Assembly: GCA_041622675.1 (NCBI GenBank)
Contig: JBFJYH010000075.1
Location: forward strand, 1-8,287
Reading direction: 5' to 3'
Length of the DNA stretch: 8,287 nucleotides
Source: Reddybacter sp041622675
GTDB taxonomy: Bacteria; Pseudomonadota; Gammaproteobacteria; Pseudomonadales; Porticoccaceae
Positions 1-6,384 of this stretch are shown here, piece by piece (position 1 is the first letter of the stretch; each line of letters starts with the position of its first letter). The notes under the pieces are model-generated. The model did not search any database, was not told the DNA's origin, and was given only the letters and a program-made list of their open reading frames with translations. Position numbers and translations under genes: made by a program.

Positions 1-309
1 ATGAGCGGGGGCAAAACCAAAGCCACAGTTGCCGATCGCCATGGAGGTCACACCGTGCCAGCTAGAACAACTCAGGTAGGGATCCCAAAGTAACTGACCG
101 TCATAATGAGTGTGTAGATCAACATAACCCGGCACCACGTTAAGCCCGCTTGCTTCAATGATCTTATCCGCCCGTGTGGCGTCAATGCCACCTGCGGCTA
201 TTTCTGCAATCAAGCCATCTTTAATCCCTATATCACCGACAAATTTTTCGCGATGCCGAGTGCCGTCAATAATAGTACCACCCTTAATTATTGTATCGAA
301 GTCAGACAT
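1..309 (-). CDS. Zinc amidohydrolase, N-acyl-D-amino-acid deacylase type (N-terminal part, runs off left edge)
   Basis: The first 103 codons are present; the C-terminal part lies beyond base 1. The protein opens MSDFDTIIKGGTIIDG, the usual beta-strand start of metal-dependent amidohydrolases. It then has PGYVDLHTHYDGQLLWDP, where His66 and His68 form the HxH metal motif at the start of the TIM barrel. AIGNCGFGFAP follows at about 92-101; its Cys95 matches the cysteine zinc ligand known in D-aminoacylases. Known family members hydrolyse N-acyl-D-amino acids or related amides to a free acid and an amine, usually in the cytoplasm; no signal peptide is seen. The ATG at 309-307 is well supported by GGAGG just upstream on the minus strand (about 314-318). 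The gene is divergent from the CoA-transferase run. The exact substrate cannot be told: dihydropyrimidinase-like and other amidohydrolase subgroups share the N-terminal strand, but the NCGFGFAP segment favours the deacylase group. Confidence 0.88.
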   Translation of the reverse strand, partial: MSDFDTIIKGGTIIDGTRHREKFVGDIGIKDGLIAEIAAGGIDATRADKIIEASGLNVVPGYVDLHTHYDGQLLWDPYLSCSSWHGVTSMAIGNCGFGFAPAH

Positions 310-933
310 AAATCCTCCGTTGTCTTCCCTTAGTTCATTTCAAAAACAGTCAATTTATAAATTTTGTTCATTGAGTATATAGCTTTTGGCGATGATAAAT
401 AGACTCAAGAGGGAACCAAACCCACCTAAGTAGTTCTGGAAGGATCGATCAAAAATATTTTGTCAAGAAAAATCAATGACTGAGCAGGCCTTACTAATGC
501 TCACGACCTCACGATGAACATCAACGAATCACGAAAAATCCCTCGCAAAAAGAAAATAAACCACCAGACTAACGTTGCGGGCACCAAAAACGCCACGGGC
601 GAGCGCCTATCGCGACCACTTCAAACCAAGATAACCATGGATAAAATCATCGAGACAACAGCTCGGATTAACTAATCACACGACGCACATGCCACCACTT
701 GGGACGGGAAAAAAAATTGCACCACACAAGCCGCACGGGTAGCATCATCGTTCACTTTTTAACCGAGGAGTTGTGCTCCCCTGTTGAGCACGGACCAAGT
801 TGCGGCAAGAAAAGGGGCGCGCCCTCTATAGATCATCAAACTTTGGATAAAAATGCGTCGCCAGCAATCTCCTCACTAAACCCATTATTGATAACAAAAT
901 ATCCATTAAGACTACAGATTAGGAACCACTCCC
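310..933. other. Long divergent intergenic region, no credible gene
   Basis: This 624-base spacer lies between the leftward amidohydrolase and CoA-transferase A, so it should hold both promoters. The part nearest the amidohydrolase is AT-rich (about 340-470). I found no pair of good -35 and -10 boxes at normal spacing on either strand: TGTCAA at 461-466 reads TTGACA on the minus strand but lacks a partner. Near gene A, TTGATA at 888-893 has only a poor -10 partner. Two symmetrical elements sit in the right half: an inverted repeat at 773-791 and the perfect palindrome GGGCGCGCCC at 815-824. A 53-codon frame at 514-675 is very basic at its start but has no ribosome binding site, so I do not call it. 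No tRNA or known riboswitch pattern was recognised. Confidence 0.6.
773..791. repeat. Inverted repeat upstream of CoA-transferase A
   Basis: GTGCTC (773-778) and GAGCAC (786-791) are perfect complements around a 7-base centre. They lie about 140 bases before the start of gene A. The element could be a regulator binding site or a small leader hairpin. No run of T follows, so it is not a terminator. A 6-base arm can occur by chance in a spacer of this length. Confidence 0.35.
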
Positions 934-2160
934 ATGACAAGACAACACGTACTGGACGGCATTAAAGTCCTCGACTTTACCCACGTTCTCGCCGGCCCCA
1001 CCTGCACCCGTTTAATGGTCGAAACCGGTGCAGAGGTGATTAAGGTTGAAGCGGCACCTGGAGGCGACATGGTCAGAGCGATGCCGGCTCTCAAAGACGG
1101 GCGCAGTGGCTACTATATTCAGCAAAATCGGGGCAAAAAATCAATCTGTCTCGATTTGCGCGATCCCCGCGCCCAGGAAATCATTCACAAGCTAGTGGTC
1201 GATGTCGACGTTGTGGTTGAAAATTTCACTCCCGGTGTGATGAAACGCCTGGGTATTGACTACGAAACCCTCAGCGCCATCAACCCCAAATTGGTGATGT
1301 GCTCCATTTCCGCTTTTGGCCAAACCGGTGAGCTGTCTCACCTGCCCGGCTTTGACTACATTGCCCAGGCCTATGCAGGGGTTATCGATATGATTGGTGA
1401 AGAAAATGGTTCGCCCTATTTTGCCGGTCTTGGCCTCGGTGACGTGTCCACCGGTGCCCACGCCTACGGCGCCATTACCGCAGCCCTCTTTCACCGCGAG
1501 CGCGGCGGTAGTGGCCAGCACCTGGACATCACACTGCTCGACTGCCTCTTCCACTGCCACGAAATTAACGTGCAGGCTTACGATGGCACTGATGGCGCAC
1601 TGGTGCCCCACCGCTCTGGCGCCCACCACTTTGCCGTCGCCCCCTTAGGGATGTTTAAAGGCAAGGAAAAATATCTGGTGATTATCGCGATCGGCAACCA
1701 GTGGGACAATCTTCTGAAAGTGATTGGCAAAGAAGAATTTAATGACGACCCCCGTTTTGTCGATAACGCGAGCCGCACTGAAAACAACCAGGTTTTAATC
1801 GACGCCATTGAAAGCTGGCTACAAACCACCGAAAGCGACGACGAAGCGGTGCGTATTCTGCAGGAAAATCACGTGCCCGTGGCCCCCGTCCTCAGCGTCC
1901 CCGAGGCCATGGCCCACCCCCATCTCATCGCGCGCCAAACAGTGCGTACAGTGACTGACCGCGCCTTTGGCGATATTAAAGTGCCAGGCATGCCCCTGCG
2001 TTTTTCAGCCTTTCCCAATTTCCCCGACCTACAAGCTGCCTTCCTCGGCGAGCACAATAACGAGGTTTTAAGCAACTTAGGTTACACCGACAGCGATATA
2101 CAGACCTTGCGCAACGAAGGTGTTCTAGCCGACGAACCCGTGGTCAATAAAGCCGAGTAA
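934..2160 (+). CDS. Class III CoA-transferase (CaiB/BaiF family), array member A
   Basis: This 408-residue protein has the usual family length (CaiB and formyl-CoA transferase are about 405-430). Members move CoA from an acyl-CoA to a carboxylic acid through a covalent aspartyl intermediate, normally as an interlocked cytoplasmic dimer. The N-terminal CoA-binding region shows LDFTHVLAGPTCTRLM (13-28) and GAEVIKVE (32-39). NRGKKS (65-70), ENFTPGV (96-102) and SISAFGQTG (124-132) follow. Asp170 in LGLGDVSTGAH matches the catalytic Asp169 of formyl-CoA transferase. PGMPLRFS lies near the C-terminus. The motifs FHCHEINVQAY (206-216) and HRSGAHHFAVAP (226-237) recur in the other three genes. Member A alone keeps a Gly-Asn before the QW at 254-257. 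The ATG at 934 has a modest AGGA at 921-924. Substrates are unknown; nothing visible separates a carnitine, formyl, bile-acid or aromatic-acid role. Confidence 0.95.
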   Translation: MTRQHVLDGIKVLDFTHVLAGPTCTRLMVETGAEVIKVEAAPGGDMVRAMPALKDGRSGYYIQQNRGKKSICLDLRDPRAQEIIHKLVVDVDVVVENFTPGVMKRLGIDYETLSAINPKLVMCSISAFGQTGELSHLPGFDYIAQAYAGVIDMIGEENGSPYFAGLGLGDVSTGAHAYGAITAALFHRERGGSGQHLDITLLDCLFHCHEINVQAYDGTDGALVPHRSGAHHFAVAPLGMFKGKEKYLVIIAIGNQWDNLLKVIGKEEFNDDPRFVDNASRTENNQVLIDAIESWLQTTESDDEAVRILQENHVPVAPVLSVPEAMAHPHLIARQTVRTVTDRAFGDIKVPGMPLRFSAFPNFPDLQAAFLGEHNNEVLSNLGYTDSDIQTLRNEGVLADEPVVNKAE

Positions 2161-2190
2161 TTCACAGGCAAATCGACACTGGTAAATCAA

Positions 2191-2218
2191 CAGCCCCCGG
2201 CCGCCGCAACACCGGCTG
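2191..2218 (+). terminator. GC-rich hairpin between CoA-transferases A and B (weak terminator or processing site)
   Basis: CAGCC (2191-2195) pairs with GGCTG (2214-2218), and GG at 2199-2200 can pair with CC at 2212-2213, leaving a CCC bulge. Only a poor T-rich stretch (GAGTTTATCT) follows, so termination would be partial at best. AT-rich sequence with -10-like TATATT (2244-2249) and TAAAAT (2252-2257) comes next, but no matching -35 box was found. The 128-base A-B gap may therefore separate two transcription units or simply be a leaky boundary. Confidence 0.3.
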
Positions 2219-2288
2219 GAGTTTATCTATATCTCGCTTTCGCTATATTGCTAAAATACGATTCAAACCTGCCCCACGGAGCTAGACC

Positions 2289-3506
2289 ATGTCTTCAATG
2301 CCCATCCTCGATGGCTATAAAATCATCGATTTCACCCAGTACCTCGCCGGTCCTACAGCCACACGCCTGATGGCCGAACTCGGCGCCGACATTATTAAAG
2401 TAGAAATGTCGCCTTTCGGCGATCCCAGCCGCTCGTTTCCCTATCGCAGTAAAGAAAAACGCAGCGCTTATTTTGTGCAGCAAAACCGAGGTAAGAAAAG
2501 CCTCTGTATCGATCTCAAAAATGAAAAGAGCAAAGCGATACTCACCGACCTCATTAAAGAGTGCGATGTGTTAATCGAAAACTTCGCCCCAGGGGTTATC
2601 GAACGCATGGGTTTTGGCTGGGAAGCCGTGCATAAAATCAACCCCAAGCTGGTCATGTGCTCGATTTCCGCCTTTGGTCAAACCGGCCCCCTAAGTCACC
2701 TACCCGGCTTTGACTACATCGCCCAGGCCTATGCCGGTGTCACCTCGGTAATTGGTGAGGCCGACTCTGCACCCAGCTTGCCCGCCCTCGGTATTGGCGA
2801 TGTCACCACCGGAGTGCACGCCGCCGGCGCCCTGAGTTTTGCTCTGATTGACGTCCACCGCACCGGGCTCGGCCAACATCTCGACATCTCCCTGCTCGAT
2901 TGCTACTTCCACCAGCACGAAGTCAATGTCCAAGCCTACTCCGCCAGCAAGGGCAAAATAATGCCGCACCGCGCCGGATCCCACCACTACGCCGTGGCAC
3001 CTACCGGTATTTTCCAGGGGCCCCAGGGCTACATTATGATTCTCGCCCTGCTCCACCAGTGGCCAGTGCTGTGTAAAGCTATGGGCCGTGAAGAGCTGAC
3101 GGACTCACCCCAGTTCGGCACCAATGAATTGCGCCTGGAAAACCTCAAAGAATTGATTGCGGTAATTGAGGAGTGGCTACAGAGCTTTGCCACTGACGAC
3201 GAAGCCATTGCTGCCCTGCAAGCCGTTCGCGTACCCGTTGCCCCGGTGCTCACCGTGCCCCAGGCCATCGACCACCCCCATCATCGCGAACGCGGTACAG
3301 TCAGACGCATCAACGACCGTATGCTCGGCGAATTCGACATCCCCGGCATGCCCCTACGCTTTTCCAACCACCCCGACCTACTGCCCCTTGAGGCCCCCTT
3401 GCTCGGTGAGCAGAACCACGAGATTCTCGGCGAGTGGTTGTCCTACAGCGACGCACAAATTAATGCTTTGGAAGAAGAAGGCGTGCTCAGTAGCGCACCC
3501 CACTAA
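2289..3506 (+). CDS. Class III CoA-transferase (CaiB/BaiF family), array member B
   Basis: A full-length 405-residue paralogue of A. The N-terminus carries IDFTQYLAGPTATRLM (13-28) and GADIIKVE (32-39). QQNRGKKS (64-71), ENFAPGVIERMG (97-108) and SISAFGQTGPL (125-135) follow. Asp171 in ALGIGDVTTGVH is the expected nucleophile that carries the acyl group and then CoA. FHQHEVNVQAY (207-217) and HRAGSHHYAVAP (227-238) are the array-wide motifs. The segment LALLHQW (252-258) replaces the Gly-Asn-Gln-Trp of A and is shared with C. GGAG at 2278-2281 supports the ATG at 2289 rather than the ATG three codons later. The next gene starts 29 bases after the stop, so B and C are probably cotranscribed. 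They could be two homodimers or a mixed-subunit enzyme, as known for the SmtAB and BbsEF CoA-transferases. The substrate is not predictable. Confidence 0.95.
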   Translation: MSSMPILDGYKIIDFTQYLAGPTATRLMAELGADIIKVEMSPFGDPSRSFPYRSKEKRSAYFVQQNRGKKSLCIDLKNEKSKAILTDLIKECDVLIENFAPGVIERMGFGWEAVHKINPKLVMCSISAFGQTGPLSHLPGFDYIAQAYAGVTSVIGEADSAPSLPALGIGDVTTGVHAAGALSFALIDVHRTGLGQHLDISLLDCYFHQHEVNVQAYSASKGKIMPHRAGSHHYAVAPTGIFQGPQGYIMILALLHQWPVLCKAMGREELTDSPQFGTNELRLENLKELIAVIEEWLQSFATDDEAIAALQAVRVPVAPVLTVPQAIDHPHHRERGTVRRINDRMLGEFDIPGMPLRFSNHPDLLPLEAPLLGEQNHEILGEWLSYSDAQINALEEEGVLSSAPH

Positions 3507-3535
3507 GCCAACCCCAACAAATTATAGAGAACACC

Positions 3536-4756
3536 ATGAAACCAAAACATGTAATGGACGGCTACCGAATCCTGGATCTGTCCCAATACCTCGCTGGCCC
3601 CGCCGCCACAAATTTAATGGTGCAAATGGGCGCCGAAGTGATCAAAGTCGAAGGTGGCCCCCACGGTGACCCCGTGCGCACCTTTCCCTTTTCCAACAAA
3701 GAGCGCCGCAGCGCCTATTTTATTCAGCAAAATCGCGGTAAAAAAAGCATTTGTCTGGATCTGAAAAGCCCCGAAGGCATTGAAATCGTCAAAGAACTCA
3801 TCAAACACTGCGACGTGCTAATACAGAACTTTGCCCCCGGCGTTATCGAGCGCATGGGCCTGGGTTGGGATGTCGTTAAAGATCTCAACCCCAATATTAT
3901 TATGTGCGCCATATCCGCCTTCGGGCAGGAGGGCCCCCTCGCCGCCCACCCCGGCTTTGATTACATTGCCCAAGCCTATGCCGCCGTGACAGACATGATT
4001 GGTGAGGCCGACAAAGCACCCTCTATGACCATGCTTGCCTTTGGTGACGTTGGCACCGGTGTCCACGCCCTGACGGCCATTGGCTACGCCCTGCTCGAAC
4101 GCGAGCTGCAAAACAACGGCGGCCAGTACCTCGACATTAGTCTGCTCGACACCTACTTCCACCACCACGAGGTGAATATTCAGGCCTACTCTGCCAGCAA
4201 GGGCAAAATGCTGCCCCACCGCAACGGCCCCCACCATCCAGCGGTAGCACCTACGGGCATTTTTAAATCTAAAAATGCCCACCTAGTAATTCTCGCCCTG
4301 CTCCACCAATGGCCGGTGTTGTGCAAAGCCATGGAGCGGGAGGACATGATTGACGATCCGCGTTTTAAGGAAAATGAAGACCGGGTCAAAAATATTGAGG
4401 TGATGACCGCAGAGATTGAAAAATGGCTGCAAAGTCAGGATAGCGATGAAGCCGCCCTGGCAAAACTGGAGAAAGCGCGCATCCCTGTGGCACCACTGCT
4501 CACCGTACCCCAGGCAATGGAGCACCCCCACATGATTGAACGGGAAGTGATTCGCACCATCAAAGACCCGATTCTTGGTGAGTTTCAAATTCCCGGTATG
4601 CCCCTGCGCTTTTCCAAATACGATGTGCCAAAAGACATTGTTGCGCCGACACTGGGCCAGCATAATGAAGAGATACTCACCACCTTCCTTAAGTATGACG
4701 CTAAAAAAATCGGCGAGTTAAAGGACCAGAAGGTATTGTTTCAAAAAGCTGTTTAG
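3536..4756 (+). CDS. Class III CoA-transferase (CaiB/BaiF family), array member C
   Basis: A full-length 406-residue paralogue, nearest to B by eye. It shows LDLSQYLAGPAATNLM (13-28), GAEVIKVE (32-39), QQNRGKKS (64-71), QNFAPGVIERMG (97-108) and AISAFGQEGPL (125-135). Two small departures are Asn26 where A, B and D have Arg, and Gln97 where they have Glu. The nucleophile Asp171 lies in MLAFGDVGTGVH. FHHHEVNIQAY (208-218), HRNGPHHPAVAP (228-239) and LHQW (256-259) follow, and PGMPLRFS lies in the C-terminal part. The gene follows B after 29 bases and has only a weak AGAGA (3526-3530) as ribosome binding site, which fits translation within a shared message. Catalysis should be intact. Whether the changes at residues 26 and 97 affect CoA or acyl specificity is a guess. 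The stop is TAG, while A, B and D end in TAA. Confidence 0.95.
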   Translation: MKPKHVMDGYRILDLSQYLAGPAATNLMVQMGAEVIKVEGGPHGDPVRTFPFSNKERRSAYFIQQNRGKKSICLDLKSPEGIEIVKELIKHCDVLIQNFAPGVIERMGLGWDVVKDLNPNIIMCAISAFGQEGPLAAHPGFDYIAQAYAAVTDMIGEADKAPSMTMLAFGDVGTGVHALTAIGYALLERELQNNGGQYLDISLLDTYFHHHEVNIQAYSASKGKMLPHRNGPHHPAVAPTGIFKSKNAHLVILALLHQWPVLCKAMEREDMIDDPRFKENEDRVKNIEVMTAEIEKWLQSQDSDEAALAKLEKARIPVAPLLTVPQAMEHPHMIEREVIRTIKDPILGEFQIPGMPLRFSKYDVPKDIVAPTLGQHNEEILTTFLKYDAKKIGELKDQKVLFQKAV

Positions 4757-5041
4757 CAAGATGGGCATCTGAGCGAGTTGCCATGTGCACTCGCTCGATT
4801 TCAGCAAAAAATAATAATAGGGGAGTAAAGACCATTCTTCACTCATGACCCGCTGTAAATACTTCCCTGTACGTTTGGTGTCGACATCCACGCCTCCTAC
4901 AGTCATAAGCGAAGAACAGCCTTCCCTATATTCCAGTAATATAACTTTCAGAACATATTCAGGCCTCTGAAAAAACAAAGATCAAAAGCAATACCCCAGA
5001 GTCCTTACTCATACCAACAATAATTAAATTGGGGACTTTGC
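4757..5041. other. Intergenic region between CoA-transferases C and D
   Basis: This 285-base AT-rich spacer starts with a strong hairpin (4771-4796) and then holds no supported gene. A frame beginning ATG at 4846 runs about 40 codons, but the AGGGGAG before it (from about 4819) is too far away. TATATT (4927-4932) and TAATAT (4937-4942) are -10-like, but no fitting -35 box was found. The length and the hairpin suggest D is transcribed separately from B and C. GGGGA at 5031-5035 is the ribosome binding site of D. Confidence 0.5.
4771..4796 (+). terminator. Perfect 8-bp hairpin after CoA-transferase C
   Basis: GAGCGAGT (4771-4778) and ACTCGCTC (4789-4796) are perfect complements around a 10-base loop, starting 14 bases after the stop of C. 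A smaller inverted repeat, AGATG/CATCT (4759-4770), abuts it on the left. The tail is GATTTCAGC rather than a clean T run, so it is a weaker intrinsic terminator than the stem suggests. It may instead protect the 3' end of the B-C message. Its position makes an end-of-operon role the best guess. Confidence 0.5.
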
Positions 5042-6295
5042 ATGACACAAACTGACGCACCAAAACACATACTCGACGGCTATCGCATACTCGACTTCAC
5101 CCAGTTTCTCGCCGGGCCTACCACCACCCGCCTGATGGCCGAGATGGGGGCGGAGGTAATCAAGGTTGAACTTATGCCCGAGGGCGACCCCGTTCGTCTC
5201 TTGCCCTACCGCCGCCAGGGCCGCAGTGGTTATTTTATTCAGCAGAGCCGGGGCAAAAAAAGCATCTGCGTCGATATTCGCAAGCCCAAGGGTTTGGCTC
5301 TGATTAAAGGCCTGATTAAAGACTGCGACATCGTCCTTGAAAACTTCTCCCCCGGTGCCATCGCGCGCATGGGCTTAAGTTACGAGGTCATTAAAGCGAT
5401 TAAACCCGACATTATCATGTGCTCGATCTCCGCCTTCGGCCAAAGCGGCCCCTTGTCGAGCCTGCCCGGTTTTGACTACATCGCGATGGCAGTGTCTGGA
5501 GTTATGGATATGATCGGCGACCCTGAGCAACCACCGTATTTTCCTCTCCTCGGCATCGGCGATGTCAGTGCCGGTGTCCACGCCCTCGCAGCGATTAATG
5601 CGGCACTACTCTACCGCTATAAAACGGGCAAGGGACAGTACATCGATATATCCCTGCTCGACTCCTACTTCCACGCCCACGAAATCAATGTCCAGGCCTA
5701 CTCCGGCAGCAAAGGCAAGATCGTGCCTCAGCGAGGCGGCCACCACCACTATGCCGCCGCCCCACTAGGTTTGTTCAACTGTAAAGACGGCTATTTATTT
5801 ATGGTCGTAATGGCGCGCCAATGGAAACCCCTGTGCGAAGTCATGGGCCGCGATGACATGATCGACAACCCCAACTACGCCACCAATGCCAAACGGGTCG
5901 AGAAGAAAGAGGAAATTGTCGGCATTATTGAAAACTGGCTCAAAGACTATAAGCGCGACGACGCTCTGAAAATTCTCGAAGACATGCACATACCCGTAGC
6001 CCCCGTATTGAGTGTGCCAGAAGCCATGGAGCACCCCCATTTAATCGAACGGGAAGTGGTGCGAACAATCCACGACCGTGGCTACGGCGAACTCGATATA
6101 CCCGGCATCCCCCTACGCTTTTCCGAATTCCCGGACGCCCTCGACCTGCAAGCCCCCTATCTGGGTGAGCACAATAAAGAAGTCTTTGCTGCACACGGGG
6201 GGATGAGTGCGGCGGAGATTGAAGCGCTGGAAAAAGAAGGCGTGCTAAAGTCTGAGCCGCTGCCAGAGGGGGTGGTGACTATTGCTTCTGCGTAA
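5042..6295 (+). CDS. Class III CoA-transferase (CaiB/BaiF family), array member D
   Basis: The longest of the four at 417 residues, with about three extra residues at the N-terminus and a longer C-terminal tail. It has LDFTQFLAGPTTTRLM (17-32), GAEVIKVE (36-43), QQSRGKKS (67-74), ENFSPGAIARMG (100-111) and SISAFGQSGPL (128-138). Asp174 in LLGIGDVSAGVH is the catalytic residue. FHAHEINVQAY (210-220) and QRGGHHHYAAAP (230-241) are the array motifs; the first His of the latter is Gln here, giving a run of three His at 234-236. ARQW (258-261) replaces the GNQW of A and the LHQW of B and C. The 285-base gap and hairpin before it suggest its own transcript, and a terminator-like hairpin follows directly. 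GGGGA at 5031-5035 supports the ATG at 5042. Its distinct pocket-region residues suggest a different acid substrate from B and C; this is inference. Confidence 0.95.
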   Translation: MTQTDAPKHILDGYRILDFTQFLAGPTTTRLMAEMGAEVIKVELMPEGDPVRLLPYRRQGRSGYFIQQSRGKKSICVDIRKPKGLALIKGLIKDCDIVLENFSPGAIARMGLSYEVIKAIKPDIIMCSISAFGQSGPLSSLPGFDYIAMAVSGVMDMIGDPEQPPYFPLLGIGDVSAGVHALAAINAALLYRYKTGKGQYIDISLLDSYFHAHEINVQAYSGSKGKIVPQRGGHHHYAAAPLGLFNCKDGYLFMVVMARQWKPLCEVMGRDDMIDNPNYATNAKRVEKKEEIVGIIENWLKDYKRDDALKILEDMHIPVAPVLSVPEAMEHPHLIEREVVRTIHDRGYGELDIPGIPLRFSEFPDALDLQAPYLGEHNKEVFAAHGGMSAAEIEALEKEGVLKSEPLPEGVVTIASA

Positions 6296-6301
6296 AGAAC
6301 G

Positions 6302-6323
6302 AACCGAAAACCGGTTTTTATTT
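6302..6323 (+). terminator. Rho-independent terminator after CoA-transferase D
   Basis: AACCG (6302-6306) and CGGTT (6312-6316) form a 5-bp stem around AAAAC, followed by TTTATTT. It begins six bases after the stop of D. The stem is short, and the core AAAACCGGTTTT (6307-6318) is also a perfect palindrome, so it may act poorly or serve another purpose. Position and the T-rich tail make termination the most likely role, closing the CoA-transferase unit before the unrelated next gene. Confidence 0.5.
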
Positions 6324-6384
6324 AGGTAACAAGGTTGAACCTGTACTGTGACCTATTAATTAACAAAATCAATCCGGGTGCTAA

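Larger units (their letters stand above)
934..6295 (+). repeat. Tandem array of four paralogous CoA-transferase genes
   Basis: Four genes of 405-417 codons stand head to tail and encode proteins that align from end to end with almost no gaps. At DNA level the most conserved blocks remain recognisable, for example the stretches coding for PGFDYIA (near 1348, 2704, 3953 and 5466) and for the SKGK segment (near 2944, 4195 and 5705). Divergence is well beyond recent duplication, since most third positions differ. By eye B and C are the closest pair. The likely origin is stepwise gene duplication within this locus, although arrival of an already duplicated cluster is possible. Confidence 0.85.

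Noticed and set aside
158..382. Plus-strand open frame of 74 codons over the start of the amidohydrolase gene
   Set aside because: It is antisense to a well-supported coding region with clear catalytic motifs.
514..675. Small open frame of 53 codons, basic N-terminus (MNINESRKIPRKKK)
   Set aside because: No ribosome binding site upstream and no known family. The lysine and arginine richness can come from the local A-rich sequence.
888..918. Promoter for CoA-transferase A starting at TTGATA (888-893)
   Set aside because: The -35-like box is good, but the bases at 16-18 spacing (ACTACA or neighbours) are a poor -10 box.
699..965. Open frame of 88 codons on the plus strand before and into CoA-transferase A
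   Set aside because: No ribosome binding site, no recognisable motif, and it overlaps the secure start of gene A in another frame.
2222..2257. Promoter for CoA-transferase B
   Set aside because: TATATT and TAAAAT resemble -10 boxes, but no sequence close to TTGACA lies 16-18 bases upstream of either.
4718..4978. Minus-strand open frame of 86 codons after CoA-transferase C
   Set aside because: It overlaps the end of gene C and the hairpin, shows no recognisable motif, and has no supporting neighbour on that strand.
934..6295. Recent duplications or assembly artefact causing the four-gene array
   Set aside because: The copies differ at many codons throughout and have different spacers, so they are old paralogues and not a repeated assembly.
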